From: Chloroflexota bacterium | GTDB taxonomy: Bacteria; Chloroflexota; Anaerolineae; VGOG01 | DNA: 34,542 bases | Assembly (NCBI GenBank): GCA_030611885.1 | Contig: JAUWOY010000033.1 | Location: 1-34,542 of the forward strand | Direction: 5' to 3' | Shown: in pieces, positions 1 through 8,590 of the stretch | How the letters are laid out: each line of letters begins with the position of its first letter | Numbering within the stretch: the stretch's first letter is position 1 | Notes under the pieces: model-generated | What the model saw: the letters and a program-made list of their open reading frames with translations, nothing else | What the model was told of the DNA's origin: nothing | Databases searched by the model: none | Made by a program: the position numbers and the translations under genes

Positions 1-717
1 ATAGGTCATCCAGCTCGTTCCGTTGTACTTGCTCACCCCGCCGGTGGTGGTGCCGACCCATACATTGCCTGATAGGTCTGCGGCGATGGCATTGACGGAG
101 TTAGACGCTAACGCTCCGCTTGTTGTATTGTGGGTTGTCCAGCTCCCTCCGTCGAACTTGCTCACTCCGTACCCAAGCCCATCGCTCAACCTGGTGCCGA
201 ACCATACGTTCCCTGCTTGGTCCACGGCGACGGAAGTGACATACTTGAATGCCAATCCATCGGAGGTGGTGTAGGTCCTCCAGTCAGTTCCACCATCGAA
301 CCTGCTAACCCCGTTAGAGGTGCCAAACCACTTGTTCCCTTCCGCGTCTATGGCGATGGCATTGACCCGATTAGACACCAGATCAGAGTTTGACATGTTG
401 TAGGTCGTCCAGTTGACCCCATCGAACTTGCTGACCCCCCTGTTGGTACCGAACCACTTGTTCCCCTCTAGGTCTATGGCAATGGCCAGGACATAATCAG
501 ATGCCAATCCATCGGACGTGTTGTAGGTTGTCCAAGTGCCCTCGTCAGTGTAGTGAAGGTCGTCAGCCTGGGATGAGGGGCTCAGCCCGCTACTAAGAGC
601 AAGCGGGAGTCCGCGCTCAAGGGTAGTCAGAAGAGCCACCAAAAGAACAGAGGCCACTACTAAATACAGCAACCTGGTGAGTGTGGCAACCATCCGCTTG
701 ATAGTGAGCCTAATCAT
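1..717 (-). CDS. Exported beta-propeller (reg_prop-type repeats) protein, C-terminus beyond window
   Basis: The frame is open for 239 codons to the window edge, so the C-terminus is missing. The N-terminus ([16 protein letters not shown]) is basic, followed by a hydrophobic stretch to about residue 30: a signal peptide or anchor. After that come about four repeats of roughly 45 residues with the pattern WTTYNTSDGLAS ... AIAID..GNKWFGT..GVSKFDG. This is typical of two-component-regulator propeller (reg_prop) blades, found in the sensor part of hybrid kinases and in stand-alone exported proteins. A strong ribosome site (AAGGAGG) precedes the ATG. The start overlaps the stop of the small exported ORF upstream (ATGA), so the two are probably translationally coupled. 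Whether a kinase or a secretion domain follows cannot be seen. The blade assignment is firm; the function is unknown. Confidence 0.85.
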   Translation of the reverse strand, partial: MIRLTIKRMVATLTRLLYLVVASVLLVALLTTLERGLPLALSSGLSPSSQADDLHYTDEGTWTTYNTSDGLASDYVLAIAIDLEGNKWFGTNRGVSKFDGVNWTTYNMSNSDLVSNRVNAIAIDAEGNKWFGTSNGVSRFDGGTDWRTYTTSDGLAFKYVTSVAVDQAGNVWFGTRLSDGLGYGVSKFDGGSWTTHNTTSGALASNSVNAIAADLSGNVWVGTTTGGVSKYNGTSWMTY

Positions 718-899
718 AGAAGTCCTCCTTCCGTAGCTTGATGAGCTATTTGATAGACGTAAAATGGTATCTCAAACTCCCCCACCGCTTCTATCCTAAT
801 TTCTTGTTTCTCTTGACTCAAAATCGAGGGCGCCAAAGGACCAAGAACGAGGATAAGAGGAATGAGAGCGCCAAGAAGATACTTGTTCGTTTTACTCAT
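714..899 (-). CDS. Small exported or membrane-anchored protein, 61 aa, unknown function
   Basis: The product has a Lys-containing start ([10 protein letters not shown]), one hydrophobic segment (residues 8-28, [19 protein letters not shown]) and a short polar tail with no recognised domain. Support for it being real: it lies exactly between two exported proteins, overlaps the dockerin gene's stop by 8 nt and overlaps the propeller gene's start by 4 nt (ATGA). That is the spacing of a translationally coupled operon. The composition fits a signal peptide followed by a short extracytoplasmic peptide. I do not recognise a family. It could be a remnant of a larger exported protein. Confidence 0.5.
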   Translation of the reverse strand: MSKTNKYLLGALIPLILVLGPLAPSILSQEKQEIRIEAVGEFEIPFYVYQIAHQATEGGLL

Positions 900-3546
900 C
901 TCCAGGTACCTCCAAAGCGGTATAATTGGCTAAAACTACGGCGATATCAATAATGTTTATAACATCATTACCATCAACGTCATAAATTCTGTTTGCCTCA
1001 TTAACTGGCACAGATAGGGCAGTATATTGACTCAAGATTAGCGACATATCCACAATGTTCAAGATATTATTGTCATCAAAATCACCGGCTAAGACAATTT
1101 GGTCATCGCCTGTCCAATCCTCCTCTGTGGTTTGGCCAGTAATAAGGTTAACCTCTCCAAAATTCCTCTGTAGGTGGGCTGGGCCTTTGATAAGAACAGT
1201 ATAATTACCTGGATCAAGATTTGGAACTGGCCCGTTGTAGATTCCATTAATGTCAGCAGTTACGCGAACATCCTCAAAGACATCAACGATACTGCTGCCT
1301 CGTTTCAAGGTAACTCTAACAGTTTTGTCTGGATGATGATCTGCACCAATTCCTTGAAATCTGATCTTAAAAGAAAGAGTTGCCCTCGGGGGATTAGTGG
1401 GCGTGCCAGTTGGTGTGTTGGTCGGCGTGGGTGTCTTAGTTGGTGTTGGAGTAGCTGTCCGCGTAGGCGTGGGAGTGCTGGTGGCTGTTTTGGTCGCTGT
1501 GGGCGTGGGAGTTGGTGTTCGCGTCTTGGTTGGCGTGTTCGTCGGCGTTTGTGTGGGTGTTGCTGTCCGAGTTGGCGTGGCCGTTTTGGTCGCTGTAGGC
1601 GTTTTGGTCGGAGTGGATGTTGCTGTCCTGGTCGGCGTTGGTGTCTTAGTTCGCGTGGCTGTTGGAGTAGCAGTGGGTGTAGAGGTAGGGCCAACCACGG
1701 TGAAGTTGGTGGTCCGCTTCAGGCAGTAACAATCGTATGGCTCCCAGAAGTAACTGCTACAGATAGCGGCCAAAAACTCATAAGATCCCGAATTCGCATC
1801 GCTCGGGAGTGTTGGGGTCCAGGAGTGAGTGGACTGTCCAGAAGGCAAAACGATGTACTCCTCTCTCGGTGGGAGAAGAGGGTAGACTGACCAAAGGCGG
1901 TAGACTGAAAGAGGAGACCCAAGATTGGAAACGTCAAAATGCAATCCGATGGGCTCACCGGCATTAAAAGCTGTCTTGGGCGTCCCAGCAGCGTCTGTTG
2001 TGTAAACCCTGTCTATTGCCACATTATGGGCAGTCGTTGGCGTCGGAGTCGGTGTCGGTTTCCTAACCTCAAAGCATTGAGCCTGCCTGTAGCCATTCGC
2101 TGGCAAGTCCAGCCAAACCTCATCTTGGTCTCGGGATGGAACATGCTCGATGCACCATGTCCCATCCCATTCAAATGACCTGGAGGGGCAGACGCGAACC
2201 CTTTGCCCTGCGCCGACGGTGATATTGCGGGCGAACTCATTCCAGAGCCCCCCTTGACCATTAGGGGGAGCGTGCCCCTGTGGGCCGATGTATTGGAAGG
2301 TAATTGACTCACCCCCATAGTTACAGACATCGAAGCAAAGAGTGGCAGTTTCGTTAACTTGAGGACTAGAAGGGGAAACAATGAGATCACTGCATTGCTT
2401 GGGATCAGGGGAAGTACCACCATCCTCTGCTAGGAACCAGGAGTTGACGCCGCGCGTCTCACCACCCCGCCGCCATAGCTGGTCCGACAGGTTCAGTGTC
2501 CATCCACCAGCCTCGAATGACCCAGTGTTGGGAAAACCCCAATGCACATGGAACCAATTAGCGCCCTGATCCGCCCAGCCGCAATTGCCACTGAAGGAGC
2601 CGGACCTCAATTGCCCCATCTCATCGCCCTGGTTGAAGTAGTGACCAATGGTGAGGTTGCTGTTATACAGCAAGTGCGCGTACAAGAGGTCGCCGATGCG
2701 AATGGCCACGCTGGTGCCATCCCAGCAAACGTAAGAGATACTACCTGAGGCAGCGGCGAGGAGGCGGCTAGGGGCATGCCCTGCACCAGTGTTGCCGTCC
2801 GATAGGAAGTCCACCGCTTTCCAGCCGGAGAAGAATCCAGCATTATGCACGCCGAACGAGCCATATTGCATGCTGGTGCCCGATTGCCAGGGGAAGCGGT
2901 AGCCGCTGGTGGTGGCTAGAGGACGCTGAAAAGGGTCTAGGTCCTGCTTAGCCGTGGCACTAAGAATGTTCTCCGGCACGTCAGCCAGGAGGAGCGAGAA
3001 CTCTGCGGTTTCTTCCGCAGCACCAGTCCAGCAGCCGTCCTCGTCTTGACGCAACAGGACCAAGCCAGCCCAAATGGCATTGTCCAAGTTCCAGGTTAGA
3101 TCGGCGTCCAGGTCCTTGAGGCCAACAACGGAGACGAAGAGCCAATTATCTTCTTCTCTGATCGCAGAGATGGCGTAATAGTCTGCTGCAGGCACGGCAT
3201 CAGGCGCATGGGACAAAGCCTGACTGACGGCATCCTCAACCTCCGTCCCCACGGCCACAGTACCAGGCACCATCGCTATCTCGGTCTGCGCTTGGACTGA
3301 GGAGCACACAGGTGCTGACATAGCCGCTGGCTGCATCAGTCCCGGAAGAGTCTCAGTGGACTCACCTGGCCCTTTTTTACCCAGTGGGGTCTTAGTAGAA
3401 CCTACAGTGAGTGACCTCGGCGTCACCCCAGGATCAGGCCTCGCCAGCGACACACCGGTTACTTGAGGCATAGCCAGCAAGAGCAAGGCCATGAGCAGGA
3501 GCAAGGCAATAGCCAAAAGGTTAGTAATTCTTCGGTTGTGCTTCAT
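892..3546 (-). CDS. Secreted M23-like peptidase-fold protein with Thr-Pro linker and C-terminal dockerin
   Basis: The 884-aa product starts at an ATG with an AAGGAGGAAA ribosome site. Order: signal peptide (about 1-32); N-terminal region (80-205); M23/LytM-like fold (about 215-345) with YAHL (289-292) and the HVH pair (333-335); two Ig/CARDB-like segments (385-495 and 505-617), several Cys-rich; a Thr-Pro-rich linker (619-720); a beta-rich domain (722-815); and a type I dockerin with two Ca-binding repeats ([10 protein letters not shown] at 821 and [10 protein letters not shown] at 855). M23 enzymes cut peptidoglycan peptides using Zn held by an HxxxD and an HxH motif. Here the HxxxD position reads WKAVD (242-246), so the first His is not in its usual place and catalysis is doubtful. 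The dockerin suggests attachment to a cohesin-bearing surface protein. None is in the window. It is first in a three-gene exported-protein operon. Confidence 0.85.
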   Translation of the reverse strand: MKHNRRITNLLAIALLLLMALLLLAMPQVTGVSLARPDPGVTPRSLTVGSTKTPLGKKGPGESTETLPGLMQPAAMSAPVCSSVQAQTEIAMVPGTVAVGTEVEDAVSQALSHAPDAVPAADYYAISAIREEDNWLFVSVVGLKDLDADLTWNLDNAIWAGLVLLRQDEDGCWTGAAEETAEFSLLLADVPENILSATAKQDLDPFQRPLATTSGYRFPWQSGTSMQYGSFGVHNAGFFSGWKAVDFLSDGNTGAGHAPSRLLAAASGSISYVCWDGTSVAIRIGDLLYAHLLYNSNLTIGHYFNQGDEMGQLRSGSFSGNCGWADQGANWFHVHWGFPNTGSFEAGGWTLNLSDQLWRRGGETRGVNSWFLAEDGGTSPDPKQCSDLIVSPSSPQVNETATLCFDVCNYGGESITFQYIGPQGHAPPNGQGGLWNEFARNITVGAGQRVRVCPSRSFEWDGTWCIEHVPSRDQDEVWLDLPANGYRQAQCFEVRKPTPTPTPTTAHNVAIDRVYTTDAAGTPKTAFNAGEPIGLHFDVSNLGSPLSVYRLWSVYPLLPPREEYIVLPSGQSTHSWTPTLPSDANSGSYEFLAAICSSYFWEPYDCYCLKRTTNFTVVGPTSTPTATPTATRTKTPTPTRTATSTPTKTPTATKTATPTRTATPTQTPTNTPTKTRTPTPTPTATKTATSTPTPTRTATPTPTKTPTPTNTPTGTPTNPPRATLSFKIRFQGIGADHHPDKTVRVTLKRGSSIVDVFEDVRVTADINGIYNGPVPNLDPGNYTVLIKGPAHLQRNFGEVNLITGQTTEEDWTGDDQIVLAGDFDDNNILNIVDMSLILSQYTALSVPVNEANRIYDVDGNDVINIIDIAVVLANYTALEVPGDE
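1387..1692 (-). repeat. Low-complexity DNA encoding the Thr-Pro linker of the dockerin protein
   Basis: About 100 codons of imperfect short tandem repeats encode [13 protein letters not shown] runs (residues 619-720). Such linkers separate domains in extracellular Chloroflexota proteins and are often O-glycosylated. Their number is likely to vary between strains through slippage. The opposite strand gives a spurious Val-Gly-rich ORF. Confidence 0.8.
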
Positions 3547-3851
3547 CGCACTTTCCTCCTTCTTGTGACAAAAACGCCAGCCTCAGGGCACGCAAGGGTG
3601 CAGCCGTGGCTGGCGTCGGAGTTGAGAGTTTGGGTTGGCTGCTTTGGCTTGGCACTACTCTTGCGCCCTATCTCAGCCCAATCCTTGGATTGAGCTTGTC
3701 GAAATCCTTGGACTGAGCTTGTCGAAATCCTTGGATTGAGCTTGTCGAAATCACCGGGCGTCTACAATTATACACCACTCTGGGCGGAAATGCAATCAGG
3801 AAATCCCTTCGGTATCTCCTGATGCTGCTTGACCACCGCTCCCTACTGCCC
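3547..3851. other. Intergenic region with a 3 x 23-bp tandem repeat
   Basis: No gene is supported in this 305-bp gap between the cupin stop and the dockerin gene start. Its main content is the tandem repeat at 3681-3749, listed separately. The ribosome site of the dockerin gene is at its left edge. I could not identify a convincing -10/-35 pair for that gene, nor a terminator for the cupin gene. Confidence 0.6.
3681..3749 (-). repeat. Three tandem 23-bp copies of a dispersed TTCGACAAGCTC-type repeat
   Basis: Three adjacent 23-bp units begin at 3681, 3704 and 3727. They differ at a single position (ATT/ACT). On the minus strand each unit reads TTCGACAAGCTCAATCC followed by AAGGAT. When translated by mistake, this element gives the FDKLRT/FDKLN strings seen in many environmental genomes. 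There are no spacers between units, so it is not a CRISPR. Confidence 0.85.
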
Positions 3852-4184
3852 TCATTGCAAGGGAATGACACAGATGAAACGCAGCACTGTGTCGCCATCG
3901 TTGACGAACTGGTGCTTTTCCTCCGGGGCGACGAAGACGGCGTCACCCTCGCGGAACGGCGTCTCGCCATCCACGGCCCTGAGATGCCCCGTGCCGGCCA
4001 GGATAAATGCCTCGTGCTCCCAGGCGTGGGTGTGGAACGGGGTGGCGGCCCCCGGCTCCACCTCGAAGACGCGCAGGGCGAAATTCGGCGCGCCGTCCTT
4101 CTCGGTGATCATCCAGCGCACGGTGACGCCCGGCGCCTCCGCCGCAGCCTCCGGCGTGACCTGACGGTAGTTTTTCACGATCAT
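3852..4184 (-). CDS. Small single-domain cupin protein
   Basis: The 110-aa product is a single cupin barrel. The metal-binding motif PFHTHAWEHEAF contains the HxH...E set, and a second His comes in EEKHQF, matching cupin motifs 1 and 2. Small stand-alone cupins may bind a metal and act as isomerases, dioxygenases or sugar/ligand binders. The substrate cannot be read from the sequence. I chose the ATG at 4184 because AAAGGAGAG lies 5 nt upstream. An in-frame TTG further upstream (4202) overlaps that ribosome site and is unlikely. It stands alone between two repeat-bearing gaps, so no operon context helps with function. Confidence 0.85.
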   Translation of the reverse strand: MIVKNYRQVTPEAAAEAPGVTVRWMITEKDGAPNFALRVFEVEPGAATPFHTHAWEHEAFILAGTGHLRAVDGETPFREGDAVFVAPEEKHQFVNDGDTVLRFICVIPLQ

Positions 4185-4240
4185 TGTAAGCTCTCCTTTC
4201 AACTCGGTATTGGAAAGTGTAGGTAACTTTGCGCATTTTT

Positions 4241-4325
4241 GCCACGAATTACACGAACTCGGAAGTGGAAACGGCTTTCACTAATTTATGCTCTTTCCTT
4301 CGTGTTAATTCGTGAAATTCGTGGC
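4241..4325. repeat. Inverted-repeat element (GCCACGAATT...) between cupin and MOSC genes
   Basis: The left arm at 4241-4257 (GCCACGAATTACACGAA) is matched by the right arm at 4299-4325, whose reverse complement starts GCCACGAATTTCACGAATT and carries a further AACACGAA. The element looks like a short dispersed palindromic repeat. Its right arm runs into the MOSC gene and supplies that gene's last codons (TNFTN) and stop. It may also serve as a weak terminator. Confidence 0.75.
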
Positions 4326-4754
4326 TGATTTAACGACGATCTCATCACCCTTCCTCACCCGGCCGGCCGCTATCACCCGACAGAAGATGCCTTCGGTGGG
4401 CAGGATTGAGAGCCCCTGGAAGTTGTAGGTGTGGGTCACGTCGGGCGGCTTGCCGATCTGGACTACCTCCAGCACGGCCTCTCCGGTCCGCAGGCGCGTG
4501 CCGAGGGGCAAGGAGACGAGGTCAATGCCCTGCGTGGTGAGGTTCTCGGCGAAGTCGCCGGGGGCGGCCTTGATGTCGTGCTCCTCGTTGAGCCGCTCAA
4601 TGCTCTCCCAGGCCAGCAGGCTCACCTCCCGCTCGCTCAGGCCAGCGTGGGCGTCGCCCTCCAGGCCGTAGCCCTGCCGCAGATGCCCCTCGCCCATATC
4701 TCTCTTGGGATCCATGCGCCTTTGGCTGGCGCAGATGGCCACAATCGAACCCAT
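4305..4754 (-). CDS. MOSC-domain protein
   Basis: The 149-aa product is a stand-alone MOSC domain, the beta-barrel of molybdenum cofactor sulfurase C-termini, MOCOS-like and YiiM-like proteins. The GYGLEGDAHAG motif and the later APGDFAENLTTQGIDL segment are characteristic. MOSC proteins bind molybdopterin or handle sulfur carried on cysteine. Stand-alone bacterial forms often sit near molybdopterin genes. I see no conserved catalytic Cys apart from C11 and one in the GIFCRVI segment. The start is the ATG at 4754 with GAGGAGG 7 nt upstream; the in-frame GTG two codons earlier is too close to that site. The last five residues come from a palindromic repeat. Confidence 0.85.
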   Translation of the reverse strand: MGSIVAICASQRRMDPKRDMGEGHLRQGYGLEGDAHAGLSEREVSLLAWESIERLNEEHDIKAAPGDFAENLTTQGIDLVSLPLGTRLRTGEAVLEVVQIGKPPDVTHTYNFQGLSILPTEGIFCRVIAAGRVRKGDEIVVKSATNFTN

Positions 4755-4866
4755 CGCCACCCCTCCTCAAACATTATCCACGACACAGCGGCCCGTCAGC
4801 TTCTTCAGGGCCGCTGCCCGCTCTCGATACTTCGGCTGCTCTTATGACTCATCAACGCGCTCACTC

Positions 4867-5283
4867 TCATGGTTCCGTCCGTTTTACCCCTGACACCCTG
4901 TCGAAGTGCCTATCGTAGGAGTAAATCTCAGTGTATCCTCTGGCCAGCATCTCGGCGGCGATGAGGGCATCGGAGAAATCTATGTTCTTCTCGGCGAAGA
5001 GGATCAGAGCATGAAATATCACAGCTCGATCTCGGAGATGGATACCTCTAAGGCTGAGGATAGGAAGCAGTATTTCCCTGATTTCGGCTTTAGACCGTTT
5101 ATAGAAGCTGCGGAGGGTCCAGATCACATCGGCAAGGGCAATGTCTGGAAGCCACACCGTCTCCTCACCTCGCTGCATGCGCAATAATAATGCTTCACAG
5201 CGGTCAGTCAGTTCAGGCACATCGTCCAGCAGGTAGCGAAGCAGGATATTGGCATCAAGAACTCGGAATGTAAGAGCCGCCAT
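4867..5283 (-). CDS. PIN-domain toxin (VapC-like ribonuclease)
   Basis: The 138-aa PIN domain has its acidic residues in order: D10 (VLDANILLRYLL), D52 (ALADVIWTL, where Glu is more usual), D102/D105 (IDFSDALIAA) and D124 (YSYDRHFD). VapC-type toxins are Mg-dependent RNases that cleave tRNA or rRNA when freed from their antitoxin. The gene starts 4 nt after the stop of the AbrB-type protein upstream, the normal antitoxin-toxin order. A clear sigma-70-like promoter lies ahead of the pair. PIN domain and pairing are firm; the target RNA is unknown. Confidence 0.9.
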   Translation of the reverse strand: MAALTFRVLDANILLRYLLDDVPELTDRCEALLLRMQRGEETVWLPDIALADVIWTLRSFYKRSKAEIREILLPILSLRGIHLRDRAVIFHALILFAEKNIDFSDALIAAEMLARGYTEIYSYDRHFDRVSGVKRTEP

Positions 5284-5287
5284 TGGA

Positions 5288-5545
5288 CTATCCTTTCCCT
5301 TCCGCCGCTATTTCAGCGGTAACGATCTCCATTGTTTTCCTGCGCACCTCCTCCCAATCCTGAGGACCATCTACTGGAATAATGCCTCGCAGAGACAAAA
5401 TGCTCTCCTTCATCGGCTCCAGCTCCACCCGGTCATCCCGCACCACGAAGGCCACCTGGCTCCCTGGCTTCAGCTCCAATCGCTCCCGTAGCGGCTTCGG
5501 GATAGTCACCTGGCCTTTGGATGAAATCTTGGCTATCCAAAGCAT
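5288..5545 (-). CDS. AbrB/MazE-fold (SpoVT-AbrB) antitoxin
   Basis: The 85-aa product has an N-terminal swapped-hairpin DNA-binding domain (residues 3-47), with the signature SSKGQVTIPKPLRERLEL followed by KPGSQVAFVV. The C-terminal tail (50-85) would wrap the toxin. AbrB-type antitoxins neutralise the PIN toxin and repress their own promoter. The ATG is preceded by GGAGGTG with good spacing. The promoter at 5598-5626 lies about 50 bp upstream and is the likely operator region. Assignment of fold is firm; antitoxin function is inferred from the adjacent PIN gene. Confidence 0.9.
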   Translation of the reverse strand: MLWIAKISSKGQVTIPKPLRERLELKPGSQVAFVVRDDRVELEPMKESILSLRGIIPVDGPQDWEEVRRKTMEIVTAEIAAEGKG

Positions 5546-5597
5546 CCTTACACCTCCAAGTTTTCCCTACTTTCTCACATATCTTTACTTTTGTTTT

Positions 5598-5626
5598 ATT
5601 GTAACACAAGGCAACAAGTTTGTCAA
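5598..5626 (-). promoter_or_regulatory. Sigma-70-like promoter of the AbrB-PIN operon
   Basis: On the minus strand TTGACA (5621-5626) is followed after 17 bp by TACAAT (5598-5603). The -35 box overlaps the last codon and stop of the MinD-like gene upstream. The AT-rich leader then leads to the antitoxin ATG at 5545. Consensus match and spacing are very good. Confidence 0.8.
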
Positions 5627-6501
5627 CTTAACCTCGCTTTCACCCTCTCCCACACGCGCCTCAGCTCGCGGCTCACCGGCCCGTCGTCGTATTCCGTCAC
5701 CGGCTGGCCTTGCACCATGGCCTCGGTGACCACGGTGTCGAAGGGCACCTGCCCCACCAAGGCGATCCCCTGCGCCACACAGAAAGCAGCGATTTCGTCG
5801 GCCCGCGAGGGATTGATGTCGGCCTTGTTGATGCAGACCAGGGCCGGCACGCCAAAGTGGTTGGTGGTGGCCAGGATGCGCTCCAGGTCGTGGATGCCCG
5901 ATATCGTCGGCTCCACCACCAGCAGAGCCAGGTCGGCCCCGGTGCTGGCGGCGATGACCGGGCAGCCAATGCCCGGCGGGCCATCCACGATGAGCAACTC
6001 GCGGCCCTCGTCCAGGGCCAGGAGCCGAGCCTTCTGTTTGACCAGAGTCACCAGCTTGCCAGAGTTCTCCCGTGCGGCGAAGAGGTGGGCATGGAAAAGG
6101 GGGCCGAGGCGGGTGTCGGAGCGGAACCATTGTCCGTCTCTATGCTCTTCCATGCGGATGGCTTCCGTAGGACACTGATAGAAACAGGAGGCGCAGCCCT
6201 CGCAGCCGATGTCGTCCACCCGATAGGTATCATCGCCGGGGATAATCGCCTCAAAGCGGCAGACCTCGGCGCAGATGCCGCAGGCGGTGCACAGGTCGGG
6301 GTCAATGATGGCCAGTTTTCCGCCAGCGAAGTCGTGGGTCTCCCGCACCTGCGGCGATAGCAGCAATTCCAGATTGGCGGCATCCACATCGGCATCAGCC
6401 ATAACCACGGGCATCTCTTCCGAGGCCAGGTGAGCCAGCGCTGCTGCCACCGTCGTCTTACCAGTGCCACCTTTACCACTGAGAATGACGAGTTGCTTCA
6501 T
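5623..6501 (-). CDS. MinD/ParA-family ATPase with inserted 2x[4Fe-4S] ferredoxin domain (copy 1)
   Basis: This 292-aa P-loop ATPase has the deviant Walker A SGKGGTGKTT (8-17, signature Lys10 and Lys15). A ferredoxin insert carries two CxxCxxCxxxC sets (C71/74/77/81 and C100/103/106/110). The switch segment is LLIVDGPPGIGCPVIAA. Such ATPases are found beside NifX/NifB-type proteins and in the Desulfovibrio orange-protein operon, where they are proposed to load or position metal clusters. The start overlaps the stop of the paralogue upstream by 4 nt (ATGA), so both are translated together, probably as a heterodimer. It is last in the operon starting with the 47-aa gene near 8838. The exact role is not proven. 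Confidence 0.92.
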   Translation of the reverse strand: MKQLVILSGKGGTGKTTVAAALAHLASEEMPVVMADADVDAANLELLLSPQVRETHDFAGGKLAIIDPDLCTACGICAEVCRFEAIIPGDDTYRVDDIGCEGCASCFYQCPTEAIRMEEHRDGQWFRSDTRLGPLFHAHLFAARENSGKLVTLVKQKARLLALDEGRELLIVDGPPGIGCPVIAASTGADLALLVVEPTISGIHDLERILATTNHFGVPALVCINKADINPSRADEIAAFCVAQGIALVGQVPFDTVVTEAMVQGQPVTEYDDGPVSRELRRVWERVKARLS

Positions 6502-7373
6502 CGGGCCACCTCCTTCTCGATGCAGCGGTACAGCTCGATAAACCGCTCTCGATACTCCGGCAGGGCTTCCACCATCGTCACTCCTTCCGAATATGCCTCG
6601 GCGATGCGGCGGTCGAGGGGGATGCGCATCAGGATGGGGATGCCCTCGGCGGCGCAGTAATCCTCCACGCCTCGGTCGCCCACGCCGTCACGGTTGATCA
6701 CCACCCCCACGGGCAGCCCCAGCTCGCCGAGAGCCACCTCCACCGCCAGCCTCAGATCGTGCAGGCCAAAGGGGGTCGGCTCGGTGACCATCAACACGAA
6801 GTCGGCCCCGCGCATCGTCTCCACCACCGGACAGGAGGTGCCCGGCGAGGCGTCGAGTATGACGATGGAGTGCGGACGCAAGTCCGCCTCCCCGATACGT
6901 TCCTTCAACTGGCGGATGATGGGCACCGCCATAGGCTCGCCGATGTTCAAAATACCGTGCGCGAACCGTATACTCCCGGCACGTCCTTCTTCAATGACGC
7001 CCGTCACGTTCAACACCTCGTGGATGGCCTCTTCGGGACAATTCAAGGTACAACTGCCGCAACCGTGGCACAGCTCAGGAAAGATGAGCACCTTTTGCTT
7101 CACCACCGCGATGGCGTGGTAGGCGCAGACCTCCCCACAGCGTCCACAGAAAGTGCACTTGTCGTAGTCCACCTCTGGGATGAGCACCCCCACCTCCTCC
7201 CGGCGTTCGATGGTGGGATTGAGAAAGAGGTGGGCGTTGGGCTCTTCCACGTCGCAATCTAAGAACAGCAAATCCGCGTTTCCCCGCGCATCCGTGACTA
7301 TGGACAGCGCCAGGTTCACCGCAACGGTGGTTTTGCCCGTGCCACCCTTGCCGCTGGCTACAGCGATGATCAT
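6498..7373 (-). CDS. MinD/ParA-family ATPase with inserted 2x[4Fe-4S] ferredoxin domain (copy 2)
   Basis: The 291-aa paralogue of the next gene has Walker A ASGKGGTGKTT (Lys9, Lys14) and ferredoxin Cys sets at 73/76/79/83 and 102/105/108/112. The nucleotide switch reads IVILDASPGTSCPVVET. It overlaps the MBL gene upstream and the second ATPase downstream by 4 nt each. These pairs occur in many strict anaerobes next to NifX-like proteins. ATP hydrolysis is thought to drive delivery or insertion of a metal cluster. Direct evidence exists only for a few relatives. Each copy keeps all eight Fe-S cysteines and both signature lysines, so both look functional. Confidence 0.92.
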   Translation of the reverse strand: MIIAVASGKGGTGKTTVAVNLALSIVTDARGNADLLFLDCDVEEPNAHLFLNPTIERREEVGVLIPEVDYDKCTFCGRCGEVCAYHAIAVVKQKVLIFPELCHGCGSCTLNCPEEAIHEVLNVTGVIEEGRAGSIRFAHGILNIGEPMAVPIIRQLKERIGEADLRPHSIVILDASPGTSCPVVETMRGADFVLMVTEPTPFGLHDLRLAVEVALGELGLPVGVVINRDGVGDRGVEDYCAAEGIPILMRIPLDRRIAEAYSEGVTMVEALPEYRERFIELYRCIEKEVAR

Positions 7374-8221
7374 GATTGTCTTCTCCTCTCCGAAAAGTTC
7401 AACCTCGTGCCTGCCGGGCAGGGGGCCACCTTCTCGCCGAAAGCCTGGGCCAGGGTGACGTAGGCCCGCTGGCCGGTGCAGTGGTTGAGATAGAGCCGGG
7501 GCACGCCGAGCTCTCTCAGCACCTCGATGACGCGCCGCAGATGGGCTTCGTCGGCGTGGAGCAGATGGGTGCCCCCGGCCACGGCAATGATCTCCGGACC
7601 AAAAACGCGGCGCACGTGGGCCAGGGTGTTGAGCAGTCCGGCGTGGCAGCAGCCGCAGAGCACCACCAGTCCTCCCTCAGCCTCCAGCACCAGTGTCATA
7701 TCGTCGCGATACGGATCAGGCTCCCAGCCTTCCATCCCACCAGACCCACGCACCAGGTGATGGGCGCTGCGGCCCTCTGGCTCGGCACGGTCTGTGATCT
7801 CGCCCGTCGTCCACACGCCGGGTAGGATCTCCGTCGGCTCGGCGCTCAGTTGAAGCGTCAGCCGCTGCTCCAACGCCTCCCTTTCCAAAGACAGGCCCAC
7901 GAACTTGATCGCCCCCTCCCGCCGCGAAAAGCGCTCGCGGAAGAGGTCGGGATGGGCATAGAGGGGGATTCCGTCAACCTGAGCCAGCAGGGCCGGCAGC
8001 CCGCCGGTGTGGTCGTAGTGGGCGTGGCTGATGGCCAGCGCGTTGATCGCCGCCGGCTCAATGCCCAGCAGCTTCAGATTATGCAGCAGCACCGTGCCGC
8101 TCTGGCCGGTGTCGAACAGGACGCTTCCGCTTTCTGTTTCGATCAAAAAAGCCAAGCCATGCTCACCCCAGAACGGCGAGTGATCGCAGACGGCGTCGTC
8201 CACCACGCAGGTTACTTTCAT
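7370..8221 (-). CDS. MBL-fold hydrolase, MJ0301/DHPS-like (first of four in window)
   Basis: This 283-aa metallo-beta-lactamase-fold protein has the metal motif SHAHYDHTGG (H66, H68, D70, H71), the third ligand region GCCHAGL (H193) and the C-terminal NHCTG (H247). The layout, with SVLFDTGQSG near the N-terminus, matches the family annotated as 7,8-dihydropterin-6-methyl-4-aminobenzene-phosphate synthase-like, a methanopterin-associated name based on one archaeal enzyme. The true substrate in bacteria is unknown. It overlaps the MinD-like ATPase gene by 4 nt. The repeated pairing of this family with NifX/MinD genes suggests a role in the same process, by inference. Confidence 0.88.
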   Translation of the reverse strand: MKVTCVVDDAVCDHSPFWGEHGLAFLIETESGSVLFDTGQSGTVLLHNLKLLGIEPAAINALAISHAHYDHTGGLPALLAQVDGIPLYAHPDLFRERFSRREGAIKFVGLSLEREALEQRLTLQLSAEPTEILPGVWTTGEITDRAEPEGRSAHHLVRGSGGMEGWEPDPYRDDMTLVLEAEGGLVVLCGCCHAGLLNTLAHVRRVFGPEIIAVAGGTHLLHADEAHLRRVIEVLRELGVPRLYLNHCTGQRAYVTLAQAFGEKVAPCPAGTRLNFSERRRQS

Positions 8222-8323
8222 CGCTCAATGCTCCTTGCTTGCTCGTTGGGCGAAGGTCTCCGACCGAGCCCTGCGGCGGCGGTCGGGAGACCTTGCCGAA
8301 CGTGGTTCAACGTTCCTCGCTTA

Positions 8324-8536
8324 TTAGCGGGCCATCTTGGTGCCACACTTGGGGCAAGTCATCTGATAGCATGGCTGTCCCACCTGGTGAGGCACTTTGT
8401 GACCACAGTTGGGGCAGACGCAGTTGCCGCCTGGTCCGGCCGCCTTGGTGCCGCCCATGCGGCCCGGCCCGCGACCGCCGCCTCGTCCGGCGCCACTGCC
8501 ACGGCCACCGCCTCGGCCAAAAAGTCTCTGCAACAT
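8324..8536 (-). CDS. Small Gly/Arg-rich zinc-ribbon protein
   Basis: The 70-aa product has a Gly-Arg-rich N-terminal half (GRGGGRGSGAGRGGG) and a C-terminal zinc ribbon with two CPxCG knuckles: CVCPNCGHKVPHQ and TCPKCGTKMAR. An extra Cys lies between them in GQPCYQM. The start is the ATG at 8536, which has the near-perfect site GGAGGTGATAG. The in-frame start seven codons earlier lies before that site. Small ribbon proteins of this type commonly accompany MinD-ferredoxin and NifX-like genes. A metal-binding or docking role is plausible but unproven. It sits between the 47-aa gene and the MBL gene in the same operon. Confidence 0.8.
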   Translation of the reverse strand: MLQRLFGRGGGRGSGAGRGGGRGPGRMGGTKAAGPGGNCVCPNCGHKVPHQVGQPCYQMTCPKCGTKMAR

Positions 8537-8590
8537 CTCTATCACCTCCTTCCGCAAACTTCATCCGTCGAACAGGGCAGGGCCTCTGAA

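Noticed and set aside
3681..3749. CRISPR-like repeat array
   Set aside because: The 23-bp units are directly adjacent with no spacers and there are no cas genes.
4755..4866. Possible gene remnant on the minus strand (EQPKYRERAAALKKL followed by TGRCVVDNV)
   Set aside because: It looks protein-like for about 24 codons but is preceded by an in-frame TAA, has no start codon and matches no family I recognise. Too short to call a pseudogene.
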